From: Trissonchulus latispiculum
Taxonomy: Eukaryota > Nematoda > Enoplea > Enoplida > Ironidae
Length of the DNA: 64,000 nucleotides
Reading direction: 5' to 3'
Assembly (NCBI GenBank): GCA_030248195.1
Contig: JASAND010004386.1
Span: forward strand, 1-64,000
In this document: positions 52,009 to 62,994 of the stretch, piece by piece
Numbering within the stretch: the first letter of the stretch is position 1
Layout of the letters: each line of letters starts with the position of its first letter
Notes under the pieces: model-generated
The model's input: the letters and a program-made list of their open reading frames with translations, nothing else
Database searches by the model: none
What the model was told of the DNA's origin: nothing
Made by a program: the position numbers and the translations under genes

Positions 52009-52256
52009 ATGATGGCTGTCAGCAGATCCGAACCCGAGCAGGAATGGGAGAGGCACTATCTTCTTGCTTTTGCTAAGGAAGTCGAGAGATTGTTGAGATA
52101 CTATTCCAAAAACAACTTTGAATGTCTTGGATGCCTCCTTTGTCTATCACAGCAGGATCATACCTGTCTTGATGCGTATCGAAATTACTTGGATACCCAT
52201 TTTCAATATTTGGTTGAAGTAGCTGTTGATATGGAAGATGTGTTGAAGAGAACAAA
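52009..52256 (+). CDS. Partial Polinton 2 protein, cut by a gypsy insertion
   Basis: About 81 residues from 52009, including 'RLLRYYSKNNFECLGCLLCL' and 'SQQDHTCLDAYRNYLDTHFQ', a conserved-looking Cys/His motif. From about 52257 the same frame continues with gypsy RNase H sequence ('VSSNRLARWALMLSQFDY'), so the gene is truncated and fused by chance. I do not know the function. Confidence 0.5.
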
Positions 52257-53804
52257 CGTACCGGTTAGCTCCAACCGATTAGCTCGTTGGGCTTTGATGC
52301 TTAGTCAATTTGACTATGACACTGAATATCGGAAAAGCACTAACCATGCGATCGCCTATGTCCTAAGCCGTCTGCCCGCACGAGGAGATCCACAGTTTGA
52401 CGGGGAGGAAGATGGCGATGACGCACAGATGGTCTGCGCAATTGATGACATCAGCAATCAGATTTCTACGACCGATCGCAATGTTCTAGCCCGCGAGTCG
52501 GCCAGAGATCCTGTGATTTCATTGGTCATTCGTTTTACGAGTGAAGGTTGGCAACCAAAGAAAAACGATGAAAGAACTGAAGTTCAGCGTTTCCGACAAC
52601 TGGCAGATTCATTGTCTATTGTTAACGGCTGTCTCCGGCATGGCTGTCGAGTTGTGATTCCCGCCAGTTTAAGTTCCTAAGGCCCTGGGCTAGCTGCATC
52701 TTGGACATTTCGGTATGCAGCGAATGAAACAACTGGCCAGAACCGCCGTATACTGACCAAACATTGATGATGACATAGAGGCTACGTGTCGCGATTGCAT
52801 AGCTTGTGGAGAGCACCAAAACAAGCCGTCCAAGCCAGCAGTCCAACCTTGGATGCTCCCTGAGAAGCCATGGAGTCGATTGAATCTGGACCATGCAATT
52901 AACTTCCTGGGTTCAAATTGGCTGGTTCTGATCGACGCCTACTCGAAGTATCCGTGCATTCATCCAACACAAGCAGTTACTGCCAAGGCTACGACTGAAC
53001 TGCTAGAACAGGGTTTTGCGCACTTCGGGTATCCGCATACACTGGTAATAGACAATGCTTCTGCATTTACGTCTGTGGAAGTCTTGGTGCAGAGAAAGGG
53101 GCATCACACACCTTACGGGTGCTCCTTACCACCCAAGTACGAATGGAGCTGAACGGCTTGTGCAGACTTTCAAGCAAGCGCTAACGAAGTCAAGCCTACC
53201 TCCTAAAAGAGCACTACAGAAGTTCTTGATGCAGTACCGTCGAACACCAAATTCGACGGGGTACTCTCCAAGCGAGCTACTCAACTAAAGGCAGATTCGT
53301 ACTAAGATTGATACCTTGCTCCCATCTCCTGCTCACACAGCACAAGGGAAACAAGCCAAAGAAGCTACTAAATGGCCAGCAACAAAAATGGTTGCGAAGT
53401 TGGCTTCATCCTACGACGTTGGTGATCCGATCTACGCACTATACTTTGGACCCCGACGAGACAAAGGGCCGCGCTGGGTTGCTGCATTTGTGACCAAACG
53501 AAGAGGAACTCAAACGGTTGATGGGCGAGTCTATCCAAGAGCACCGGTTTGGCGTCGACATGTGGAACAACTACAACCACGACACGTCTCGCCAGATGAT
53601 ACAGAATCGGGAGAAGACATCTTCGTCTCCAACCGTTCTACATTTTTTACAACGTCAGAATTCTCGGATGATGGATCAAGTCCTACTACTGATTCTGATA
53701 TGAAGGTTCCAGCTGCTACGATGGAACCAGATGTTCAACTGCCTCGTCGATCAAAGCGGTCGACAAAACGAAAGGCTCCGCCCCGCTACTCGCCTTCACG
53801 GTGA
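52257..53804 (+). pseudogene. 5'-truncated gypsy element: RNase H end, integrase, C-terminal tail
   Basis: RNase H ends in 'YDTEYRKSTNHAIAYVLSRL'. The integrase follows with a zinc-binding 'CRDCIACGEHQN' region and core pieces 'VLIDAYSKYPCIHPTQ' and 'LVIDNASAFTS', then 'YHPSTNGAERLVQTFKQALT'. The C-terminal tail (53316-53804) ends 'RRSKRSTKRKAPPRYS'. There are stops near 52680 and 52757 and frame changes near 53100 and 53290. This is a different lineage from the intact element. Confidence 0.85.
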
Positions 53805-53825
53805 GGTTCAGGCTTGGTGGAGAGG

Positions 53826-54176
53826 TGTCGCGTACCTCGAATAATCCTGCAGAAACTTCGAGAACATTCCTTATAGCTCCAGACTTTTCTGTACCTTTGA
53901 AGAACTTTCTCGAAGTTTCTAGAACATTCTGCCATTTACTATATAAACGAGTGAATTTTACACTTGTTCTTCTTCGTCGTGTTTCATTACTGTTTTTCTT
54001 GTCCATGTTGACAACGCCATTACTGCTTTACGTTTACTTTATTCATTCCGCTATTTTACTGTTTGTTTTACTTTCATTTAGTAAACGTTACCTTTACTTA
54101 TTTCCTGCTTATTCTATACGCTATTCTCTAAGGCTTACGCCACTGGAATACAACAGTTATAATGTCATACCCGACA
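53826..54176 (+). mobile_element. 3' LTR of the truncated gypsy element
   Basis: Directly after the pol tail and a purine tract (GGTGGAGAGG), the sequence starts TGTCGCG and ends CCCGACA, giving short inverted ends. Length is 351 bp. It has a TATA box 'CTATATAAACG' near 53940, and no 5' LTR is found in the window. Confidence 0.75.
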
Positions 54177-54283
54177 CATCAGGGGCCAATGTTATCATCG
54201 TCAAAACCCGGGCTAAGTCGCTAACCCGGGTTAACTTGCCTATGTTTAACACATAAAGTTAACCCGGTTAACCCATTCTTGGT

Positions 54284-55640
54284 ACAATGCTTTTGTGATG
54301 AGTACTTGAAACGCTATGTCTTTCGCAATTTTCGGAGTTAGAAAGATCTCTATGCATCATTTTAAACTTATCTGTATATTCACATGAGCTTACGGAACTA
54401 CATAGCAAAATTTTTTGATACAAAGACTAAAGCCTAGTTTACAGCCACCAAGTTTCGCATCAAGTCAAGTCAAGTCAAGTCAAGTCACGTCAAAGTCAGC
54501 ATTCACAGATGTCTTTGACTTGACTTGACTTGACTGGACTTTGACTTGAAGCCCTTCAAGTCAAAGTAGACCAACATTCTACTTTGACTTGAAAACTTGA
54601 AAATTCAGCCAATCAGATTTGGACAAGTCTACACCAAAAGACAGTCAATTTGTGCCTTCATCTGAAGAATAAGGGAATGATACTCTCCAAACCGCTTCCG
54701 TTAATACAATTGGAAAATTGGCCTGACATGGAACTTCCTCTTCCTCCAATTTCTTTTCCTTCTGGCATATAAGGCACCAGCAATCGCGAGTAGTTGTTGA
54801 GCAGCAACGAGATCATGCAACATCATTAACCAGGAGTAATTAAAGACGCATAAGAGGAGCACTTTCAGTTGGATTACTTTAATTGAAAAAATTTGAAATG
54901 AAATTTGAAGGCTTCAATTGTAAAAAATAAATTTTAATAAGTCTTTAATAAAAATAAATTTTTGTTTAGCAGATTTTTCTCGAAACCTGTCGCTTTTAAC
55001 TTAGCAGTAAAATCCTGAGAAATTCTTTTAAATGCTTTATTAATTGCTTAAACTAAAGTTTTTATTTGCTAAGTGCTCATCTTTAATTTCAAAAAGTTGG
55101 GAGCAAAATTTTGGAGGGAACATAAATTACAACGGTTACGACTCTGATTGGTCAAATTCGTATGTGGGCGGAGCATTGTGACTTCTGTTGTGAATGCTCT
55201 CGCGTGCTTTAACTTGACTTAACTTGACTTTGACTTTAACTTGACGTGACGCGACTTGACTTGACGCGACTTGACTTGATGGCTGTGAACTAGGACAAAA
55301 ATCTTTGAACATTGATTTCTCAAAACTGTGGAATCGGTCAAAAGTGTCATGATATGAATAACATGTGGGCCGAGGGACATTTTTTGGGATTGGGCTCAGC
55401 AGGTATTATGCTCCAGAAAATTCCCCAAATGTGCACTGTAACACGAATTTCGCAACTTTGCACTGGGTTTTGTCGCAGCTGGAAAAGTTTTTGATCTAAA
55501 CAAGAAAAACGTCCCTCCGCCATAGTGCGAATTTTCGTCCTGCCAAAAATCACGCAAATCCATTGCGTAGTTTCTGAGAAATCAATGTTCAAAACAAAAT
55601 AATCGCAGTTTTGAAAAAATGGTTTTTCGGCCAAATCTCT
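54284..55640. repeat. TTAA element family C, copy 1 (5'-truncated, interrupted)
   Basis: 54284-54435 ('acaatgcttttgtgatg', 'tttcgcaattttcggagtta') matches 57460-57525 and 58928-58990. 55290-55620 matches 59040-59375 ('tgaacattgatttctcaaaa' and following). A separate MITE occupies 54441-55284 between the two parts. Confidence 0.65.
54441..55284. mobile_element. MITE with subterminal TCAAG repeats
   Basis: Ends are CCTAGTTTACAGCCACCAAG and, inverted, CCTAGTTCACAGCCATCAAG. Just inside both ends lie arrays of the pentamer TCAAG or its complement CTTGA (54472-54545, 55208-55280). There is no coding capacity. A hAT-like origin is possible but no clear 8-bp duplication was found. Confidence 0.7.
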
Positions 55641-56069
55641 AAGCTTGAAGCAACGAACTTCATCTAATAGACATTGATAAAATGTGCAATGGGACTATGG
55701 CCCTATTTCTTTAAAGATTAAACAGATTAGATTAAAATTAATCCGCATTAAAGAAACAGCACCTCGGATTAAACGGATTAACATTGAATCCAGCGAGTTA
55801 AACGAGTTAAACGGATAAAATTTAATCCTGTTTCTTTAATGCAACAAGGATTAAAATTTTAATCTAATCCTGTTTCTTTATTCCCACTTCGGATTAAAAA
55901 ATCAACGAGTTAATTTTAGCCCGACCTGCTTAATCGCTGCTTTACGTAATTTTCACAAATGCTTTACCTTTACTAGTACCTAAGGCACCTGTGAGTAACA
56001 TTCTTTTATCATGTCTCCTAATTATGTGGACTCGTCCGAGGCCGCCCGGGACCAAAAGAGGGGGTATTA
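55641..56069. repeat. A+T-rich block with repeated GGATTAAA and CCTGTTTCTTTA motifs
   Basis: Between 55695 and 55925 the words GGATTAAA, GAGTTAAA and TGTTTCTTTA recur in both orientations, suggesting a small degenerate MITE. The last 60 bp before 56070 include a purine tract (AAAAGAGGGGG) that fits the end of a retroelement. Confidence 0.4.
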
Positions 56070-56530
56070 TGTGAAGTTAGCACCGACAGGAAAGATATAA
56101 ATTATATTTGAGTTGCTAAGCCTAAGTGAATTAGTATTGCATTTCGACAAACGTTCAATGATTCTACATCACTCTTGTCTAAATTCGTAGGTCTGATTAG
56201 CTAATAGTTGTGATTCGCCATATTGGGTAGGTTCAAGTGCAGTTGTGGGTGTAGATTTGTTCGATAGTGGTTGGGTTGCAACGAGAAGAGTTAGGTTCGA
56301 GTTTGGGGGTAACTAACGTTGGGTTTTGGTCAAGTTTCCCTTGTCGCACTGTCGGCTTCTGCCGGGTGTTCTGGTTTGTTCTGTATTTTTGCCAACGTTT
56401 ATACGTTTGGTTAAAATTAATGTTTTGTATTGATTTCGTCATCAAGTTTTGCTTAAAATTTAATAAACCGTTGTAATCGCCAAATTGATTCTTAGTTGGT
56501 CAGGATCCTCCATTTCTCCAACATCGCACA
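56070..56530 (+). mobile_element. LTR-like sequence, copy 2
   Basis: It starts TGTGAAG right after a polypurine tract and ends ATCGCACA. It contains AATAAA at 56462. It is related to 41351-41786 in overall order and in the sequence beyond its end. It is presumably a diverged LTR; internal sequence is not preserved. Confidence 0.5.
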
Positions 56531-56889
56531 CCACCGGTATTCACTTGTAATCTAAAGTCTTATCCTAGTAGTCAAAAGTGTAGTCAACAGCATTTTATTG
56601 AGTTTCGTACAGTCAAACTCCACACCATCTTGTCCAGAGCCTGATTTTTAGGGTGAACAGTGCTTCTGCTGCACTAGCGGGAGCAAAAAACAGTTTTGTT
56701 TTAACAAATCTTTCTAATAAACTGGAAGTTGAAATATGAAGAAAATGGACTAGCACTGGTCGAGTAGAACTTATTAGCAATCTTGCTCAAGATACTTTTT
56801 GTTTTCTTCTTGCAGTGCTTCTTAGCTTAAGGTTAAATTGATGTCATTGTCCTTAAGTTTTGTTATCAGGTTTGTTGGTTTTACAGAAA
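56531..56889. other. Spacer before the DEG/ENaC-like fragment
   Basis: Contains a stretch shared with 41787-41870 and then unremarkable A+T-rich DNA. No gene is supported. Confidence 0.35.
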
Positions 56890-57282
56890 ATGTCATTGCG
56901 AAAATTTATTGCTGCACGAACACACGTGCAAGCTCTGGAATACATACTGGTGTTCAAGAGCAAACTGTCATTCATCTTATGGTTCACCTTGGCTGCTACA
57001 TGCATTGGTTTTTCCGTAGTTTCGGTGAATGGAATTGACAGACTATATTGGAATGGAGAAATTCAAACACATCTTAAAACTAAGCGACTCCGGAACATCT
57101 CTATCCCAGATGTTGCCATTATTCCTATGTCCAGGTTCTTAATTAGAAGTTTGTTTTTCGTCAGTGGTCGTACTCCCCTTACTTTTCACAAGCGGTTGCA
57201 GAAACAACTGCATTTATGCCATAAATTTTATGTCCCAATTTTATTCAAACTATCACAAAACACATCGATGAGTTTCTGTTAA
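56890..57282 (+). CDS. DEG/ENaC-like channel N-terminus (fragment or first exon)
   Basis: From the ATG at 56890 the 130-residue product resembles the N-terminus of degenerin/ENaC sodium channels: a cytoplasmic lead ('MSLRKFIAARTHVQALEYIL'), a first membrane segment ('LSFILWFTLAATCIGFSVVS') and 'ISIPDVAIIPMSRF', where the family usually has FPDVTIC. The rest of the channel is absent. A possible splice donor (CAG/GTTCTT) lies near 57133, so sequence after it may be intron. A family C transposon starts 160 bp downstream. Probably a pseudogene or an isolated exon. Confidence 0.45.
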   Translation: MSLRKFIAARTHVQALEYILVFKSKLSFILWFTLAATCIGFSVVSVNGIDRLYWNGEIQTHLKTKRLRNISIPDVAIIPMSRFLIRSLFFVSGRTPLTFHKRLQKQLHLCHKFYVPILFKLSQNTSMSFC

Positions 57283-57444
57283 AAGGTCGGCTTTATAAAA
57301 CTAGCATGCACGCTGAGAAACAAACATTCGCATGTGTAGAGAGTTGGTGCTTGCGTCTACACTTATATTAATTGTCACTAACTGCTGTACAACCTTGCTG
57401 TTGACGTAGTATCTAGCCTGTACGGTCTTTGAGCAGTTTTTTAA

Positions 57445-59653
57445 GGTGGTGGTATCCTTTTGTGCAGTGCTTTTGTGGTTTTTTGAAACTTTTTAACGTT
57501 CGCAATTTTGGGAGTTGTAAAGAGCTTAAGGGGGGGGGGCTACGAATTTCACTAAAAGTTCGATGTTGGAAAAGCTAGCTAGTCTTTTGCCATATAATAG
57601 TATTAGGTTTAGTGTAAAATAGTTTGAAGTTTGAAAGAATTCCATGCAGCGTAGCGTCCTGTGGAGCTATCAGAAGTTGGTGTTGTCGGTCCAAAGCTAG
57701 GCATGACACGTACACAAACTTTGCCTCGCCATGATCGCTATGCGCAAGGTACAATACCCAAATTTTCCAGAAATAGTACTGACATATAGCGCTTTGATAC
57801 TGTGTAAAATAATCCTTATATCAGTGTATACTTTTCTCTGCGACACAATCAAAGTGCGAAAAATTGGGTGTTGTAGGTCTATACAGGTTGAGGTTAACTA
57901 ACGCCTAATGAGCTGTGGCTTATTAAAGGAGCCCAGCTTTACTCCAATTAGTACTCCAAGTATCTGTCTTAACTTATGTAAAAATGACGTGATTTCGTTA
58001 ATCCCTGCGTTCGCAGTGCTAGATTACATAATTGATATTGTCGCTGTTTTTTGGTGCCATTTCGAAGATGTGAGTCAATTACTCCAAAATACTGTGCCAG
58101 AATCGGTTGAAACTTTGCACATTACAGGCCAGTGAGTGTACCAAGATGTACAGAAAGCTAGATCACTAAACCTCGCTTCAATATTTAGAAATGCTAGATT
58201 GATTTCTCGAAGTATGGATTGCGATCGCTCCAAAAAGCTCTAAGACAGTTGTAAGCGCATACTGAACGAAGGAAGCGTCATATCGAAAAAGGGATTTCAT
58301 ATTCGGATTCAGCAGGTCAAATAACCCCAATAAGCACCTTTTCGGCAAAATCGAAGACAAAAAATTTTGACCCCATTTTTACTGCGCTTAGCTAGCTTTT
58401 CAGGCCTAAAAATAAGGGTTATTTCCTAACAAAAACTTTGCCAGCACACAAACCAGAAAACCCAAACCCTCGAAACTCACAGACAGTTTGCCCTTATTAG
58501 AGTCTAATATTTGGTAAAAAGCTGGGGTAGGCTAGGGGCTGTCAATTTTATTAGATCGAAAACGGCGCACGGTCACATCGCAACTTTTTGTCAAATTTCA
58601 AATTTTGAGCGGTTATAGCTGAAGAAGAAAGTAACGCTCGAAAGCCGGAATACTTTTAATATTTAGCACTAGTAACAGTTAACATTTGTGGCAAAAAGTT
58701 TCAGAATTGGTCAAACCGTTAATCCACCAGAGCTAAGAGAAGCTTTTTCGAAAAACCCACTTTTCGCACCGAAATTTCGACTTTGGCGTAGTGCCAGAAT
58801 CGATGTGTGTTAGATATAATAATGCCCACTACGGACTATTTAACCTTGCTATGTTAGCTAATCATATGCCAAATGGTAGGTCTCTCTGAAGAAGTTGGGC
58901 AAAACCATTCGTAGCCCCCCCCCTTAATAGATAGTTTTAAAGCTTAAAATCTGTACATTCACGTGACCTTGCGAAACTAGCACAATTAACAAAAAATTAG
59001 CAAAAATTTACCGACATACTGACATCTGGCAGACTGAATATAGACGAAAAATTTTTGAACATCGATTTCTCAAAACTGTAATGAAATGAAAGTGAAATTT
59101 TTTTCTTGTGCCATGATATGAAGGACATATGGGCCAGAAGGATTTTTTGGATTTGGCTCAACAAGCCTCAATAGTCAATACTCGAGAAAATCCAGCAAAT
59201 GTGCGGGGACACGAAATTTCGCAACTTTGTATTCAGTGTTCTCACAACTGGACACGTTTTAGCTCAAACCAAGAAAAATGTCTCTCCGCAATAGGGCAAG
59301 TTTTCATCCAGCCAAAAATCGCGCGAATCCGTTGGGTAGTTTTGTAGAAATCGATGTTCAAAACAAAATAGTTGCTGTAACAGGAAGTATGCACAATTTG
59401 AGAAGATCCTAACAAATTCCATGACATGTTAGCCTTGGATGCCAAGCAGGTCAGAATGTTGCTTACACGCGAATGTCCTAATCCGTGTTCAACTTATTCA
59501 GTTTATTACAAAATTTAAACGCTTTTGAAAATCCAACAGTTTGATCCATAAAATGTTAACCACTTTAACAAAATGATTAACTGCTCAGCCCATTATTTCA
59601 TTAGTAATATTATTTATATACTTCTCTTTTCTCAAGCTGTATACCACCACCAT
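57445..59653. mobile_element. TTAA element family C, copy 2, with nested family A element
   Basis: It starts after TTAA (57441-57444) with GGTGGTGGTATCC and ends 'ATACCACCACC' at 59653. The start resembles that of the element at 49078. The right TTAA is degenerate. The family A copy 57530-58923 is nested inside. Confidence 0.6.
57530..58923. mobile_element. TTAA element family A, copy 2, nested
   Basis: TTAA at 57526-57529 and 58924-58927. Ends GGGGGGGGGGCTACGAAT and, inverted, the same G-run followed by CTACGAAT. It is about 1.4 kb with no transposase frame. Confidence 0.75.
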
Positions 59654-60129
59654 CTAATATTTTTTAAGGTTAACCTTAGGTAAAATTTTACTTGAAGCAA
59701 GAAGATGGCAGGGACTTGAAGTATCTAGAGTTGTGCTCGGGCCTTGAAGCGGTTCGTTGGACCCAGGCCGGCCTTGCTGTTGGAAGAACAGGTCCGGCTC
59801 GGTAAATGTTTTGCTGCACAACTCAAGATACAGCGATTCAGACACGTTTTTGCAAATGGTTAAAATCGAAAGTGGCCAAGTATTGCTATCATTCGAAAGT
59901 GTGTGCCATTTGATTAGCAGCAGGAGTGGGGATGAACCGTGAAAAGGAAAAATAATTAGTGAAGGGGTCAAAAATCATGAAAATTAGTGACTTAAAATGA
60001 GTCAAAGTTGAAGGTTGTCGGATAGGGGACGTATACGCATTCGAATTAAACAGCTGAACAAAGTTGTAATCGAGACATAAAAATTAAACAACGGCGTTAC
60101 ATTTTTCGACAATAAGGGATTTGACAACC
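59654..60129. other. Intergenic, no gene seen
   Basis: A 105-codon frame on the minus strand (59971-59654) has no recognisable features and is not supported. The rest is A+T-rich. Confidence 0.35.
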
Positions 60130-60815
60130 ATTTGTAAAGTTTTGGCCCCAGAGACTGGATATTGACGACCAAACTACTTTACTGGGGTGCTGTGCGCGAG
60201 AGGCTGGATACGCAACATGGACAGGGAGACAGATCCAGGCCGACCTAAAGCAAGTTTCGCCAACAAGTAAACCAGAATTATGAACATTAAATCTCACTCC
60301 CACTACGTTACCACAAAGCTAGCACCTAAGCACTCTACTTACCGAACTAACAAATCTAAACCTAGCTAAACGACAATAGGCCAAGTGACCGTATTACAAA
60401 TTTATTATAAAGAAAGGGGGGTGCACAGAATGTTCAAATATGTGTGACACTTACAGATTATTGATCCAGAAGTAGACAGGAAATATTGATATAGAGCATA
60501 GAAATAAGAATAGGAATATAGAATAAAATGTAGTGGCAGGTGAGAAAAACTAATCTACTTGGGTGTCCCCCACCCAACCTATCACCAGATTGGGAGGCCT
60601 TTTATTCGCCTAACCCGACTTTCAAAGGCACGGAGGGCCCCAGGTGAGACAGAGAAAGACTCAAAAGCATAAATTTTGGCAAGACACTACAGAAGGCAAA
60701 CCGATTGGCCACGTTGAAAGAAAGACAAAGACTGACTGAAAGAATGCTGGAGGCCGCCATAGTGATTACGAAGTCACGTGACATGCCTCCAGCCAATGAA
60801 ATTTTGACAGAGTTT
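60130..60815 (-). mobile_element. Degenerate LTR related to the large gypsy family
   Basis: Shares 'cacgttgaaagaaag' and the 'gattacgaagtcacgtgac' type block with the LTRs at 1-567 and 20991-21741, in the same order and orientation. It keeps a minus-strand AATAAA near 60400 and the GTAAGT donor at 60454-60449. The ends are not sharp. Confidence 0.5.
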
Positions 60816-61674
60816 TGAAATAGAAATTTAGGCGTTTTTAGGGAAATACATGATCTATCTTCGTGCAAATACTGACAATTAGGCATTTTCACATATAATT
60901 TATGAGCTAACGGGGCATTTTTAACAGAAACGAAATACTTGAACTAAGGTTAATTTTGAGTGAAGAAACTTTTTAAACAATAAAAGAAATATGACAGTAG
61001 GTCATCTACACCCTACTGTACACATTCATGAAAACTTTCTAGCTTGGCATAGTTTTATAACAGGTTTTAGTTGATGGCAGTTTAATTTTAACATTTGAAA
61101 GGAGCTGGAAAGTGGAAAGTCGAAGAATGTATCCGATTGCATTTGAACTGCTCGTGACCATCTGACTATCCTACCTACTATCCAATCGGTTATATATTTG
61201 AAATTCTAGCAATATTTCGTGGTAGTAGCCTGATTACATAGTATAAGAACAGTGTCGACAAGTGTTGCCATGCCAGTTAATGTTTTTGATCCAAGCTCTG
61301 AGCGCTATTAAGGTAGACCCATTTAGGTGAGGAGTTCAGCTCGGAAGCTGATATAGAGCGTGCTGTGTCGTTAGCAACGATTTTATCTGTTATCTATGCA
61401 TTCTCTCTCGATTGAAAAAGAAAATGGCATAAAACACACTGTGATTAAAAAATATTAAGGAATCCCACCCCGCAATATTAAGAATGAATTTAGGAAAGTT
61501 TGAGCAAACAATTCTCGGCAGAGAAATCTTGCCCTTTTTGGGCGCTACTTGTTCAAAATCACACCAATGCACACATCCAACGCAGGCAAATTTATTTTTA
61601 CATTAGTTTTTCGAAAGCTGCGCAAAATGGAAATACAGATCCGTGTGCAATAAATGAGTCAACAGTTCTAGTCG
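60816..61674. other. Intergenic, no gene seen
   Basis: A+T-rich with no recognised repeats or supported coding sequence. Confidence 0.35.
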
Positions 61675-62470
61675 GTTCCCTACCAAAACGTCTAAATTCA
61701 AAACGTCTAACGTTCATAACGTCTACCGACGAAACGTCTAACGACTAAACGTCCACAGACCAAACGTCTAATTTTCCTAAAATTGTATAACATGTTCAAA
61801 ACGTCTAAATTGTTTTCCAAAGGTTCCAAAGCCTTTACTATACTGCAAAGGCATTTTGAATCTTATTATTAACATCAACATTATTAAGTATTTTAAGATC
61901 ACTTTGCATTGAGTTCTACGCCATGTTTATTGTTTAATATTATGATTAATTAATTAATTTATTTATTATTAGTTTTCAAATTTAATTTAATATTATTTGC
62001 GCTTAGATGTTTGTTGTAAAGACAGGTCGTGAAAACCGTTGAAAAACATTTGTGAAACATACAAAATATTATTTTCTAAAATCACTTAAAATGAACTTGA
62101 ATCTTAATTTAAATTTAATATTAAATTTACAAAATTTAAATGTTAAAGATACCATACTAAATTCACTGATTTGGTCTAGTTTTAGTTTGCCAAGCTTTAT
62201 TTTCCACTGCATTATACTTTTTGTAGACTGATTAGCGTACCCGACCCCAACCACACGTTGAAACAGAATAAAAATTGTCAGATAAAACATTGCCAAAATT
62301 TTCCCAAAATTACAAATACACCATCTCAATCACAGGCAGTTGGGAAAGTGTAGGCGTTTTGAACTTGTGACACGACTTTGAAAAATTAGACGTTTGATCA
62401 GTAGACGTTTTGTCGGTAGACGTCATAAACGTTAGACGTTTTGAATTTAGACGTTTTAAGCGGACACCGT
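61675..62470. mobile_element. Foldback/MITE with AAACGTCTAA-repeat inverted ends
   Basis: The left arm (61678-61775) and right arm (62380-62468) are long imperfect inverted repeats, each made of tandem variants of AAACGTCTAA, for example 'aaaacgtctaaattcaaaac'. The interior of about 600 bp is A+T-rich and non-coding. Outer ends are CGGTTCCC and, inverted, CGGTGTCC. Confidence 0.8.
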
Positions 62471-62990
62471 TGTAGTCGTAAACCTATTTTTGTCAAACAA
62501 CGACCAAAATGTCTGGCCGAAAATTGTTCCAGAAACGGTGGATGAATCTGAAAGATATACTTCACACTAAGTCGTCAGACATTTTGTCAGTATCTGTCAT
62601 TATTCAAGTGCAATGATTCTTGAAAGTTGGATAAAACTAAAAGGTAAATACTTAATTTTACTTGTTGAAACGGTGTTTTTAGAAATCAAAAGCCCTTTCC
62701 TGGCAAATTGTCTCTGGAACACAATGCTCATTCATTCACTCGTTTATCCATTTATTTATTTATTTATTTATTCTAACCAACCAATACCATTTAAGAGCAA
62801 TAACAACAAATGAAAACAGCCAGTAAGGTATGAAACATACGCACAAAATAACACAAAAATAAGTAATACACTATTAAATGTTGGTAGAAGAGTGGTGGGC
62901 CGTTTGCCCGGCTGCGAATCCCCGTCCCATGACAAATTTAGATAGAGAGGTATTATTACCGTATTCTCGCGATTAAGGGAACAGGCTCTC
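62471..62990. other. Intergenic, no gene seen
   Basis: Includes a short (TTTA)n run at 62748-62772. No supported gene. Confidence 0.35.
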
Positions 62991-62994
62991 TTAA

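Noticed and set aside
51734..52012. Frame with eight consecutive His residues as a metal-binding protein
   Set aside because: It comes from a (CAC)n repeat; a different frame fits the surrounding gene remnant better.
59654..59971. 105-codon minus-strand frame
   Set aside because: No motif, no neighbours and ordinary length for chance in this DNA.
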